DNA of 64,000 nt from Paenibacillus sp. SZ31 (lineage in GTDB: Bacteria; Bacillota; Bacilli; Paenibacillales; Paenibacillaceae), in the NCBI RefSeq assembly GCF_012912005.1, contig NZ_JABBEA010000016.1, positions 62,001 to 126,000 on the forward strand, read 5' to 3'. The notes below the pieces were generated by a model. That model was not told the origin of the DNA and did no database searches. It was given only the letters and a program-made list of their open reading frames with translations. Below are positions 44,072 through 54,400 of the stretch, piece by piece (within the stretch, counting starts at the first letter, position 1; each line of letters begins with the position of its first letter). Both the position numbers and the translations under genes were made by a program.

Positions 44072-44131
44072 ATGAAACGACGGTCTAAGATGGTATGTTC
44101 TAACACTACAATGAAGGTAAGCATAAACTGA
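44072..44131 (+). CDS. Possible 19-residue peptide
   Basis: ATG at 44072 lies nine bases after GAAGGGAG and opens 19 codons (MKRRSKMVCSNTTMKVSIN). The ribosome site is good, but there is no other support. It could be a small peptide, a leader or a gene remnant. Apart from this and a terminator, the stretch 43981-44384 holds nothing I can name. Confidence 0.25.
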   Translation: MKRRSKMVCSNTTMKVSIN

Positions 44132-44286
44132 ATAATTCCGGCGGACTATCAGACGAAGGGAGAAACACATCTTGTTCCCCAGTTGGGTCTGAGATCTGCC
44201 GATATATAGGGATATAACTGCTCAATTTTTCTGGCGTATGCGAGGTTTATTTGCTTGTGCAAATTTCTCATATACTCAGAATTTTT

Positions 44287-44316
44287 AAAAGCCGCAGGCA
44301 TAGCCTGCGGCTTTTT
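44287..44316 (+). terminator. Terminator in the 44.3-kb gap
   Basis: AAAAGCCGCAGGC-ATA-GCCTGCGGCTTTTT is a strong, nearly loopless stem. It lies about 155 bases after the tiny ORF at 44072, upstream of the second APH-fold kinase gene. Confidence 0.85.
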
Positions 44317-44384
44317 GCGCGCAAAAATAGGCATTCGGTGGCTACAAGCAATGCACATAAAACGATCAAAAAGGAGAAATGCCC

Positions 44385-45380
44385 ATGTTAAAGTTAAAAT
44401 ATTTATTTCAACATAATGACCTTGCCGAGATGATCCTGAAGAATTGGAACTATGATCCCGAGTCACTGGACATGTTTCAGTATTATCGCATATCCTCCAA
44501 TGCCGTGTATCCGTTCAGAGATCAGGGGGAAGTTCATTTGCTTCGTTTTGCCCCGGTAGAGGAGAAAAATCAAATCAACCTTAGTGCTGAACTGGAGTTC
44601 CTGCGTTATCTTCATACGAATCATTATGGAGCCATGGAGGCGGTACCGTCCCATTCAGGGACAGAACTCATAGAGGCTCACGCCCCATGGGGAATGTACT
44701 ATGCTTCCGTATTCAAGCGAGTACCTGGATCGCAGTTAGGAAGCATTGATTTGAATGACTCCATCCTGTACAGCTATGGTCAGGCATTGGGTGAGCTGCA
44801 TCATCTATCGCGCGAATTCATGCCTGAGCAGGAGGAGAAGCGACGCTGGGACTATACGGAGGTATTGAATTGGATGCAGGAAATCCTGAAGGATTTTTCA
44901 ACAGAGACGGCTGCTCTGAACGAGGTGGAGGTTCTCCGAACGTATTTTGCGACTTGGCCGATGACACAGCAAAATTTCGGACTCATCCACTATGATTTTG
45001 AACTGGACAACGTTTTCTATGACGAAGGAAGCAAGTCTTGTTATGCCATTGATTTTGATGACTCGATGTATCACTGGTACGCGATGGATGTGGAACAGAG
45101 TCTGGATAGTCTGCGTGAGGAAATCCAGCCTGAGCAGTGGGAGCAGAAAAGGCAATTGTTCCTGAACGGGTACTGGTCGAAGGCAGGAGAGCGTTATGAT
45201 CTGGAGAGTATGTTCCCCGCATGTCGCCGTTTTGCCAATCTATATGGATATGTTCGTTTGCTTCGGTCTGCTGCAGAACAGTGGTTACATGAGCCGGAAT
45301 GGATGAGTGGATTAAGAGCAAGATTGAGTAGGAAGATGACGGAACAAGCAGAGCAATTCGGAAAGGTATTCGACAGCTGA
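44385..45380 (+). CDS. APH-fold phosphotransferase
   Basis: AAGGAG lies eight bases before ATG 44385 but only two before ATG 44379, so I prefer the former. The 331-residue protein has the APH-like kinase core: 'GLIHYDFELDNVFYDEG' (HxDxxxxN variant of the Brenner motif, near residue 200) and the metal-binding 'CYAIDFDDSMYHWYAMD'. Compared with classical aminoglycoside kinases, HGD is replaced by HYD. The C-terminal helices ('FANLYGYVRLLRSAAE') resemble Ser/Thr-kinase-like YihE/SrkA or homoserine-kinase-like proteins. The substrate is unknown. It is a distant relative of the protein at 17.5 kb. Confidence 0.8.
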   Translation: MLKLKYLFQHNDLAEMILKNWNYDPESLDMFQYYRISSNAVYPFRDQGEVHLLRFAPVEEKNQINLSAELEFLRYLHTNHYGAMEAVPSHSGTELIEAHAPWGMYYASVFKRVPGSQLGSIDLNDSILYSYGQALGELHHLSREFMPEQEEKRRWDYTEVLNWMQEILKDFSTETAALNEVEVLRTYFATWPMTQQNFGLIHYDFELDNVFYDEGSKSCYAIDFDDSMYHWYAMDVEQSLDSLREEIQPEQWEQKRQLFLNGYWSKAGERYDLESMFPACRRFANLYGYVRLLRSAAEQWLHEPEWMSGLRARLSRKMTEQAEQFGKVFDS

Positions 45381-45454
45381 GATTTGTTCCGAATCTCCCA
45401 GGTTAGTCGCAATTCATGAGCACTGAAGTTTGGAATAATTCACGTTAATTCGGT

Positions 45455-45503
45455 CCCGCGGTCAGATGCAGATGCTCTGTATCGATCGCGGGGCTTTCAT
45501 TTT
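45455..45503 (+). terminator. Terminator after the second APH-fold gene
   Basis: CCCGCGGTC pairs with GATCGCGGG (one G-U pair) across a 20-base loop, followed by GCTTTCATTTT. It isolates the NRPS cluster from upstream transcription. Confidence 0.65.
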
Positions 45504-45667
45504 GTTCGAACTTTACCGAATAATGAAACGGAAGTGGATATCTTGTAGAAGGGATGGTTGGGACTTTCATTCTTTCCATACGAAAAATGGTATTTTAATG
45601 TCGTATTATATATAAATTTGTTAAAAAAACAAATAAAATAGTTATTGATTAAATTTTGGTGGAATGA

Positions 45668-45685
45668 TAAGTTGTAATTAACTTA
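45668..45685. promoter_or_regulatory. Dyad in the A/T-rich leader of the NRPS operon
   Basis: TAAGTT-GTAATT-AACTTA is a perfect 6-6-6 inverted repeat, 33 bases ahead of the NRPS1 start, in a very A/T-rich 120-base leader. TTGATT at 45645-45650 could be a -35 with the dyad over the -10. The exact promoter cannot be fixed by eye. The stretch 45504-45718 has no gene. Confidence 0.4.
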
Positions 45686-45718
45686 TTTTAGGATAAATTA
45701 TATATAAAGGAGAATTAG

Positions 45719-48700
45719 ATGGGAAATGTATGTGTCGATCTGCATCATTTAACAGAGCATCAACGAAGAATATGGTATATGGAAATGATATATCCGAATT
45801 CAGATGTATGGATGATTACATCCAAAATGAGCATACCGGAACCGATCGATTTCACCTTGTTAGAGCGGTCGATTAACAGGGTTTTGAGGAATAACGAACT
45901 GCTTCGAACTCGAATTATACTGGATCAAGGTGAGAACAAACAATACATCCAACCTTATGAGTACAGATCACTCAAGCACATTCAAGAAGACCCAGCCTTG
46001 ACTGGTGTAACATGGACTGAGTATGTGGGTAACCATCGGATTCATGTACACAGTGAAGATCTATGTCAGTTTTATACGTATGAAGGTCATGGACAATACG
46101 GATACATCATTCAGGTTCACCATATCATCTGTGATGGCCTGGGGTTATTCCAGTTGACGAATGAGATTACGGAAACCTACCATGCCGAACTGAAAGATGG
46201 TAATGCAAGCAGGATGGAATCTACGATTCACGATTATGAATACTATATAAATAGTGAACAACAATATCTCGCTTCCAAACGCTATGCGAAAGATCAGGCA
46301 TTTTGGAGAGAGAAGTTTCATACGATTCCCGAATTTATGGAACTGAAAGCACACAATCCCCTTCTAACTCACACCGCAGCCAGAAGAAAAACGATGAATA
46401 TGGATCACTCCATGTATGTACGTTTGAAAGAGTTCTGTCGTCAGAAGAATGTCAGCGTATTTACCTTTTTTCTCTCAACCCTAGCTATTCTGCTGAATAA
46501 ACTCACTCACCAAACCGACTTGGTCGTTGGAACCAACTACGCGAACCGCACTAGTAAAACAGACAAAGACATGATTGGCATGTTTGTCACTACCGTACCT
46601 GTCAGGATCGGGATAGAACCCTCTGAATCCGTGTTAACCTTGCTGCAACGCATCTCCAATGAACAGAAAGAAATGTTGCGTCATCAGAAATATCCGTATA
46701 ATCAGCTGATCCGTGATCTGAGAGAGTCGCTCTCGTTACCGGAACTGAACAGATTGTTCGGCATATCACTAGTTTATCGTCCAGAACGCTTTGACAAGAT
46801 GCAGGGACATAATGTTTACATGGACAACAAGTTTAACGGACACGAGACGAATGATCTGCTTATCAACATTATTGAGAAAATCAATGAGGATCGTATCATA
46901 TTTCAGATGGATTATCGGACCCAGTTATTCAGTGAAACGTTCATGGACAATTTGCTCGATCAGTTTCTTACGGTTACGGAAGCCATTCTGGAACATTCCG
47001 AACAAAGCATTGAACAGATCAGTATTGTAAGCGAAGCCGATAAACAATCGATGTTAATCGAGTTTAATGATACCGAGGCGGTGTATCCGAGCGACAAAAC
47101 GGTCATCCAGTTGTTTGAAGAACAGGCAGCGGCTACTCCTCGACATACAGCACTTATCCTGGGAGATCATGAGATTAACTATGAACAATTGAATGCCAGA
47201 GCTAATGGGTTGGCTACAGTATTGATCAGCAGAGGAATCAAGCAACGAGAACTGGTAGGTATTATTGCAACACACAGTATGGAAATGGTTATTGCGATTC
47301 TGGCTGTTATGAAAGCCGGATGTGCTTATATTCCAATTGATCCCGAGTATCCCGATGAACGAATTCAACATATTTTGAAAGATTCTCAAGTAAGGTTTGT
47401 TCTGGTTAACGAGCGTATCACTCTGCCGGACAGTCTAGAAGTCATTCACATGCTTGAAGATAGTGAGGGGCAGCTATCAACAGATAATCTGAACTTGACC
47501 ATAGATATGAAGGATCTGGCTTATGTCATCTACACATCAGGTTCAACAGGAGCACCAAAGGGTGTATTGGTGGAACATAAGGGATTGACGAATTATATAT
47601 GGTGGGCAAGTCAGACGTATGTTACTGACAGGAAAACGACTTTTTCACTGTATTCATCCATCGCGTTTGATCTGACCATTACCTCCATCTTTACGCCGTT
47701 AATTACGGGCAACACGATGATCATATACAACTCGTCTCATAACAAGGCGTTGATTGCTGATGTTGTCCTGGATCCGCGAGTGGATCTGGTCAAGCTGACG
47801 CCGGCGCACCTGCAATTGATTCAGGACATGAACATTATGGACAGATCCAATGTCCGAACATTTATTGTGGGCGGCGATAATTTGAGTGCTTCACTGGCTG
47901 CGAATATTACCCGGCAAAGCAAACATGAGGTTACCATTTTCAATGAATATGGACCGACAGAGACGGTAGTGGGCTGTATGATCTATGCCTACAATCCACA
48001 TGTTGACCAAACGGAGTATGTGCCCATCGGCAAGCCCATTCAGAACACATCCATATATGTGCTCGATCATTCATTGCAATACGTTCCTGTCGGTGTTCAG
48101 GGTGAATTGTTGGTCGGGGGAGATGGAGTGACCAGAGGCTATCTGAACCAACCCGAATTGACGGGCAGAAAATACGTCGAACACCCGGATCATCCAGGCG
48201 AGAGATTGTACCGGACAGGTGATCTATGCAGGTTAAGGGAAGATGGTCAGATGGAATACCTCGGAAGAATGGATGACCAAGTGAAGATTCGCGGGTATCG
48301 AATTGAACTGGGTGAGGTCAAGGCAGCTTTCTTGAAGATCCAAGGAATTCGAGATGTAGCTGTAAGCGTCAAGACGGATCAGCAATCCCGTCAGTTATGT
48401 GCTCATTACGTGAGCGATGCATATGTGAACCGGAGGATGATACGGGATAATCTGGTATCTCTGTTGCCGGAGTATATGGTTCCCACACATCTGATCAAGG
48501 TGTCTTCGATTCCACTTACCATTAACGGCAAGATTGATTACTTGGCGTTATCGATAGAGAAGCCACAATCGGATGAAGAAAATGTGTATGTGGCACCAAG
48601 TACTGTCATGGAACAGAAGATATCTACCATCTGGTCTGAGATTCTTGGTCTGGAAGAGGTGGGTGTGACGGACCACTTCTACGAACGGGGTGGTGATTCC

Positions 48701-50341
48701 CTTAAGTTGATTCAGATCTATACCAGACTTTCCGAGATAGGTTTTGATTTTTCGATTAACGATATGTTTAATTTCCCTACAATCCAATCCTTAAGTTCAT
48801 ATCTGGATCAGATCATGGAAGGAAAGGAAGGCATGATGAGCATGGAACATAACAGGATGAAGAGATCCAAAGTGGATGTATTGAACGGAATTATGGACAA
48901 GCCGATCTTCCTGTCTACAGATATTCCCAAAGTTGATCCGGCACTCAAAGGTGTAATGTCATTCAACCAGGAATCCCTGTGGCTGGTTGAACAGTTCGAG
49001 GGGAAAAGCACCAAATATAACATTCCCGGACATGTCCTTTTTGAAGGCGCATTCTCGGAAGAGGCTTACATCTATGCATTGAATCAGATTGTGCAGCGGC
49101 ATGATGTATTGAGAACGTATTTTGTTATCGAGAACAATACACCGGTGCAGCGAATCAGACCTTATGAGCCTTTTGACATCGAGGTCCAGCATACGCTGAG
49201 GGATAATTCCCAAGCCAGTCTGAAGCGTGTGATTGAAGAAGAGTCCAGACACCAGTTCAATCTGGAAACCGGACCGATGTATTATTTTGGATTGTATCAG
49301 ATCCATGCACATCAATATTTTGCCTATTTTAATTTTCATCACATTATCTTCGATGGCTGGTCTCAGGATATTCTGATGGCTGAACTGGGGGCGTACTATA
49401 ATGCTTATCTGAAGGGAGAAAATGCAGCAACAGAGGATTTGAGTATTCAATATTCCGACTATTCACATTGGCAAAAAGGAAGATGGATGACTGCCGAATT
49501 TCCGACAGTTCTTAATTATTGGCGCAACCAGTTGGGAAGTACCGTTAACCGATCGGTGAAAGTATTGCCGTATGACCGGGAGCCTTCGCTGAATAATGGG
49601 GATACCGGAGATATTCTGCTCTCAGAAATTCCGATCCAAACCATTGACATGATCAAAAGGGCCGGTATGAAAAACAATGCCAGTCTGTACATTACCATGC
49701 TCACCGCCTACAAAATGTTGCTGTACTTTTACTCGGGTGAAACCGAGATCGTTGTTGGCACACCTGTAGCAAACCGTAATCGTGCCGAAGTTCAGAGATT
49801 GATCGGATATTTCTCCAACAGTCTTGCTTTGAAGACGACCATGGACCCGGAGCAGTCCATAGACGCCCAGATTGTTTCCGTTAGAAATACGGTATTTGAA
49901 GCATTTGATCATCAAGAGATGCCTTTCGGCAAGCTGATTGAACTACTGAATCCGGATCGTGCTTCGGGGCTGACCCCGTTCTTCCAGACATGGTTCGTAC
50001 TTGATGTCAAAAATACGTACAACATCGAAGGACTGAATATTGCTCAGAATGAAATTTTGTGGGGCCACAGTGGCAAAAGCAAGTGGGATCTGACGTTGAA
50101 TCTCATCGAGGCTGACCATGTCATGAATGCAGTAGTTGAATACAAAACAGAGTTGTTTGGCAAATCCACCATGAAGAGATTCCTGCATGATTATATGGCT
50201 GTAGTGAAGTTGATTGCAGCTGACTCCTCACGGAGTCTTCAAGCTGTACGCCATGATTGGGAGGTGATGGCCCACGAGTACAAGATGGAGTTGCTGAATA
50301 GCAGTAAGAGCAAAAAGAAATTCAACAAAATCAAATCTTAG
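45719..50341 (+). CDS. NRPS1: C-A(Asn predicted)-T-C (1540 aa)
   Basis: Condensation domain 1 at about 8-440 (HHIICDG at 134-140). The adenylation domain at about 455-960 has TSGSTG at 606-611, YRTGDL and the terminal 'TINGKIDY'. The carrier domain has Ser994 in GGDSLKL. A second condensation domain lies at about 1085-1515 (HHIIFDG at 1207-1213). Pocket residues aligned by eye to GrsA read D-L-T-K-I-G-E-V-G, the established asparagine code. A C domain in front of the first loaded amino acid suggests a starter C that adds an acyl group; this is inferred. The trailing C domain would condense onto the residue loaded by NRPS2. It starts after AAAGGAG, is first of the operon, and the dioxygenase follows after 12 bases. 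Confidence 0.92.
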   Translation: MGNVCVDLHHLTEHQRRIWYMEMIYPNSDVWMITSKMSIPEPIDFTLLERSINRVLRNNELLRTRIILDQGENKQYIQPYEYRSLKHIQEDPALTGVTWTEYVGNHRIHVHSEDLCQFYTYEGHGQYGYIIQVHHIICDGLGLFQLTNEITETYHAELKDGNASRMESTIHDYEYYINSEQQYLASKRYAKDQAFWREKFHTIPEFMELKAHNPLLTHTAARRKTMNMDHSMYVRLKEFCRQKNVSVFTFFLSTLAILLNKLTHQTDLVVGTNYANRTSKTDKDMIGMFVTTVPVRIGIEPSESVLTLLQRISNEQKEMLRHQKYPYNQLIRDLRESLSLPELNRLFGISLVYRPERFDKMQGHNVYMDNKFNGHETNDLLINIIEKINEDRIIFQMDYRTQLFSETFMDNLLDQFLTVTEAILEHSEQSIEQISIVSEADKQSMLIEFNDTEAVYPSDKTVIQLFEEQAAATPRHTALILGDHEINYEQLNARANGLATVLISRGIKQRELVGIIATHSMEMVIAILAVMKAGCAYIPIDPEYPDERIQHILKDSQVRFVLVNERITLPDSLEVIHMLEDSEGQLSTDNLNLTIDMKDLAYVIYTSGSTGAPKGVLVEHKGLTNYIWWASQTYVTDRKTTFSLYSSIAFDLTITSIFTPLITGNTMIIYNSSHNKALIADVVLDPRVDLVKLTPAHLQLIQDMNIMDRSNVRTFIVGGDNLSASLAANITRQSKHEVTIFNEYGPTETVVGCMIYAYNPHVDQTEYVPIGKPIQNTSIYVLDHSLQYVPVGVQGELLVGGDGVTRGYLNQPELTGRKYVEHPDHPGERLYRTGDLCRLREDGQMEYLGRMDDQVKIRGYRIELGEVKAAFLKIQGIRDVAVSVKTDQQSRQLCAHYVSDAYVNRRMIRDNLVSLLPEYMVPTHLIKVSSIPLTINGKIDYLALSIEKPQSDEENVYVAPSTVMEQKISTIWSEILGLEEVGVTDHFYERGGDSLKLIQIYTRLSEIGFDFSINDMFNFPTIQSLSSYLDQIMEGKEGMMSMEHNRMKRSKVDVLNGIMDKPIFLSTDIPKVDPALKGVMSFNQESLWLVEQFEGKSTKYNIPGHVLFEGAFSEEAYIYALNQIVQRHDVLRTYFVIENNTPVQRIRPYEPFDIEVQHTLRDNSQASLKRVIEEESRHQFNLETGPMYYFGLYQIHAHQYFAYFNFHHIIFDGWSQDILMAELGAYYNAYLKGENAATEDLSIQYSDYSHWQKGRWMTAEFPTVLNYWRNQLGSTVNRSVKVLPYDREPSLNNGDTGDILLSEIPIQTIDMIKRAGMKNNASLYITMLTAYKMLLYFYSGETEIVVGTPVANRNRAEVQRLIGYFSNSLALKTTMDPEQSIDAQIVSVRNTVFEAFDHQEMPFGKLIELLNPDRASGLTPFFQTWFVLDVKNTYNIEGLNIAQNEILWGHSGKSKWDLTLNLIEADHVMNAVVEYKTELFGKSTMKRFLHDYMAVVKLIAADSSRSLQAVRHDWEVMAHEYKMELLNSSKSKKKFNKIKS

Positions 50342-50353
50342 GAGGAATTAACC

Positions 50354-51376
50354 ATGAAGAAGAAATTTGATAAAGGTGCGCAGATGGTCATTCAAAAAGA
50401 AATCGTAAAGCAATCGTTTCTGGAGGAAGGTCAAGAGCTGCCATTGGTAATCAAACCAAATCTGGCCGGGTTGGATCTGAATCAGTGGTATCTCAACAAT
50501 AAGGATATGGTGGAAGAGAAAATTTTGGAATACGGCGGCGTCCTGTTCAGAGGTTTTGATACCACCACACCAGAGAGCTTTTACGGGTTTATCGATGTAA
50601 GCTGCCCCGAGCCGCTTAGTTATAAAGAAGGAGCGACACCGAGAACTAAAGTACAGGGCAAGGTGTATACGTCAACGGAATTCCCGAACGAGGAGACCAT
50701 TGCACCGCATAATGAATTATCCTACGTCATGACCTGGCCCAAAAAAATCTGGTTCTCCAGTATCGTCGTCGCCGATGAAGGAGGAGAAACGCCTATTGTG
50801 GATGTACGGAAAGTATATAACCTCATTGATCCGGACATTCGGGATGTTTTTGCAGAGAAAGGCTGGATGTTGGTTCGAAACTACGGCAACGGCTTCGGGC
50901 AGACCTGGCAGTATGTTTTCCACACGGAGTCCAAGGAAGAAGTCGAGCAGTATTGCCTGGACAACAACATGTCTTTCCACTGGAATGAGGATGGAACTCT
51001 CACAACGAAGCAGGTGAGACCGGCCATCACGATCCACCCGGATACGAATGAGAACCTGTGGTTCAATCACATTGCCTTCTGGCATAGCAGTAGCCTGAAC
51101 GAGGAAGTTCGCAACTTGATGCTCGAAGAATTCGGAGAAGGTGGCTTGCCATACCAGACGTATTATGGAGACGGAAGTTCAATTGATGCCGATGTGGCTG
51201 CTCATATTCGTCAGGCTTATGCCGATGCCACGATTGCCTTTCCATGGCAAGAGGGAGATATTCTCATGCTGGACAATATGCTGGTTGCCCATGCTCGGAA
51301 CCCATATCAGGGAGATCGAAAAGTATTGGTAGCCATGGGAGAACCCGTGAGTCGTGAAGCCACAATTCAATCGTAA
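50354..51376 (+). CDS. Fe(II)/2-oxoglutarate-dependent dioxygenase (TauD/SyrP/clavaminate-synthase-like)
   Basis: The 340-residue protein has the double-stranded beta-helix iron site HNE...H: His119 and Glu121 in 'APHNELSY', and His313 in 'VAHARNPYQGDRKV'. Arg322 is placed to hold 2-oxoglutarate. The Glu-containing triad is typical of the AsnO/VioC/SyrP group, which beta-hydroxylate amino acids either free or while bound to a carrier domain. Its position between NRPS1 (Asn) and NRPS2 (Gln) makes Asn or Gln the likely substrate, but this is inference. The ribosome site is TAGGAGG. The stop codon TAA directly abuts repeat copy C, so the last residues may have been altered by its insertion. Confidence 0.88.
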   Translation: MKKKFDKGAQMVIQKEIVKQSFLEEGQELPLVIKPNLAGLDLNQWYLNNKDMVEEKILEYGGVLFRGFDTTTPESFYGFIDVSCPEPLSYKEGATPRTKVQGKVYTSTEFPNEETIAPHNELSYVMTWPKKIWFSSIVVADEGGETPIVDVRKVYNLIDPDIRDVFAEKGWMLVRNYGNGFGQTWQYVFHTESKEEVEQYCLDNNMSFHWNEDGTLTTKQVRPAITIHPDTNENLWFNHIAFWHSSSLNEEVRNLMLEEFGEGGLPYQTYYGDGSSIDADVAAHIRQAYADATIAFPWQEGDILMLDNMLVAHARNPYQGDRKVLVAMGEPVSREATIQS

Positions 51377-51420
51377 GGTTATTCTGTCATTGAAGTGGCA
51401 AGTGTAACATTCTTTAGTTC
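51377..51420. repeat. MITE-like repeat, copy C (44-bp right end) inside the NRPS operon
   Basis: GGTTATTCTGTCATTG...AGTGGCAAGTGTAA...TTTAGTTC matches copies A and B. Against copy B there are four substitutions and one missing base in about 45. Only the right end is present. It starts at the base after the dioxygenase stop codon and lies in the 91-base gap before NRPS2. Confidence 0.75.
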
Positions 51421-51467
51421 ACCTTATATAGAACTGAAAATACATTAGAAATGCAGGAGGATTGAAC

Positions 51468-54400
51468 ATGGAAAATGTAATGCTGGGTTATCCCCTTTCA
51501 CCACAACAGAAACGACTGCATGAACTGAATAATAATGGATTAACATCACTGGTCCCAAATGTAATTGCTGTTAACATCGAAGGTGAGTGCTCGAATGGTC
51601 AGATTGAATTAGCCGTGAAGAGAATAGCCGAGAAATACAGCACACTCCGCACTTCCATAGAAGCTGATCCCAATTATGGGGTGCATCTTCAGAAGGTAGA
51701 TTCGGAGACCAGAAGCCGATTCCGTACTGCATATTCCGATGAATCCATTCAGGAACAGGATATTCAAGGGTTAATCCAAAAAGAGTTGGGCACATGGACA
51801 GATGATTATTCGCTGGAAGCCATTAACGTGGATCTGTCCGAACGTTCCAAAGTATTGATTCTCGCCTTTGATCCACAGTTCTCGGATATTGAACCTGCCG
51901 TTATTCTTGAAGACTTGTCACAATTAATTGCGGCTGAGGTGGACCCGGAACTTCTGGAAGAAGAGGTCCCGTATTATGCTGTATCCGAGTGGTTGAATGA
52001 CCTGCTGACCAATGATGAGCATGCGGAGGAAAGAAGTTTTTGGAACAATAAACGCTTCGATCACATCAACAAGCAATTGTCCATGGCATCTGGTAGCGGT
52101 TCCCCGAGTATTACGATGGCAAGTTTCCCTGTGGAAGGGTCACCAGAATTATGGGCTGAACTTGAGAAGGTAGCGGAGAAGGCTGGAAGCACAATAGATA
52201 ACGTTACGCTCGCCTGCTGGAATCTGACTTTGCATCTGCTGGGCGAGGATAAGGAACTAACGGTTGGCGTACATACGCGTGGCCGACAAGATGAGGATTT
52301 GGAGAAGGTTGTCGGTGCATTGAATCGATACGTACCTCTGTATTCCAGCTGGAAAGAGGACGACACGCTGGCTCAGTTTTTACACAGAACGACGAGTGAA
52401 GCGAAAGATAGTGCGGAATATGCAGATTATTTTGACTTCAAAATGTTTGGCAGATCGGATTCAAGCCAGTCTGTGTTCTCCTATGGATTTGAGAGTAGGG
52501 ATGCCTCATCCGTGGTGGAATCGAGTGGTCACACGTTCCGGGTCGTGTATCAGTCGGAACAGATTGAACCGGTTCACCTTGGACTCAACATCCAGCAATA
52601 TCCTGAACGTAGAGATATCGTTCTTCGTTATAACGAGGAAGTGTACACTCCGACAGAGATTGGATACGTGGCGGATATTTTCACACATATTTGCAACAAT
52701 GCCTATGTGAATCTGGCTGAACCCGTATCGACCAATATCATCCCTGATCATCTGACAGTTGCATTGCAATCGATTCTTCAAGGAGAGGTTCGGGAATATG
52801 CCACCTCGACATTGGTGGAGATGCTGGACGAACAAGCCTTGAAGACGCCAGATCAGATTGCGGTTGTGTCTGGTAACACTTTGCTTACGTTCCGGGAAAT
52901 CCATGAGAAGTCCAGACAGCTTGCCCACTATCTGCAGCGGACAAGAAGCGTCGGACATGGAGATGTAGTCGGCGTCAGCGTGGAGAGATCTCCTGAGCTG
53001 GTCATAGCCCTTCTGTCGGTACTTCGAGCAGGTGCTGCTTATGTACCGCTTGATCCGGATTATCCGAATGAGCGATTGTCCTATATCCGTGAGAATGCCC
53101 GCATTGAGACGGTGCTGTTGTTGAATCAAAACAATGAACGGCTCAACTCCCTTTTTGCCAATCCTGTATTCCTTGAAGAAGAAGGTGAGGTAATTGCGAA
53201 CGAGCCCACGGATGCACCGGCAATCGGAGTAGATGCCAGAGATATCGCCTATATCCTCTATACTTCCGGTTCCACAGGCAGACCCAAAGGGGTCAAAGTG
53301 TCACATCAGGCCATCAGCAACCATATGCATTGGATGAACAATGAATTTCCATTGACCGGAGAAGACGCTGTATTGCAGAAAACATCGATTAATTTCGATG
53401 CATCCGTATGGGAATTCTATGCACCGCTCACTACAGGCGCAAGGCTGGTTCTTGCTGAGCCGGACAAGCACGCGGATCCCGACTATCTGCTCGATATTAT
53501 TCATAAGGAACGGATTACGACGTTACAGGTTGTACCTACCATGCTTCAGGCTTTGGTGGAAAAAGAAACCCTCTCTTCAGCACCGTTAAAAAGGGTGTTC
53601 AGTGGTGGAGAAAGACTGGGAATTCCGCTTCAGAAGGCTTTCTTTGCCGGATCCAATGCGCAGTTAATTAACTTGTACGGCCCAACCGAGGCAAGTATTG
53701 ATACGACTTATCATATCTGTGACAAGGATAACGTTCATGAAACGATCGGCAGACCCATTCATAATACGAACCTTCTCGTGCTGGACTCGAACCTGAATCT
53801 TGTTCCGCCAGGTGTTGCCGGAGAGTTATATATCAGCGGAAAGGGTCTGGCAGATGGATATGTGGATGAACATTTAAATGACCAGGCTTTCCTGGCACGT
53901 TCTTATGCGCCGGACAACGTGATGTACAAAACCGGAGACAGGGTCCGTTATTTCTCGGATGGTCATATCGAATACATTGGCAGGGTTGACCGGCAGGTGA
54001 AGTTAAGAGGTTACCGGATCGAACTCGGCGAGATCGAGAAGGTTCTGAACGAACACCCTCATGTGCGACTTGCCGCAGCGAAGCTGCTAGAGAAGACAGA
54101 ATCGTTGCTGGCTGCCTATGTAGAGCTGGATAGCGCTGGAGAGATTAAGGATGTCAAACAGTGGATTTCGTCCGCGCTTCCCGAATATATGATTCCGAAC
54201 GTCATCCAAGTGCTAGACCATTTACCGCTGCTGAGCAATGGAAAAATGGATTATCACGCTCTACCGGACGTAGATGTAAGTTCCGGGGCAGAATATGCCG
54301 CACCAACGACAACCGTTGAGCAGATTGTTGCGCAGATCTGGAGAACGGTATTGAAGCGGGAGCAGATTAGTATCGATGAGAATTTCTTTGCGCTCGGAGG

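Noticed and set aside
17517-45380. Calling the two APH-fold genes aminoglycoside resistance determinants
   Set aside because: Both have general APH-like motifs, but nothing in the sequence or context indicates aminoglycoside substrates.
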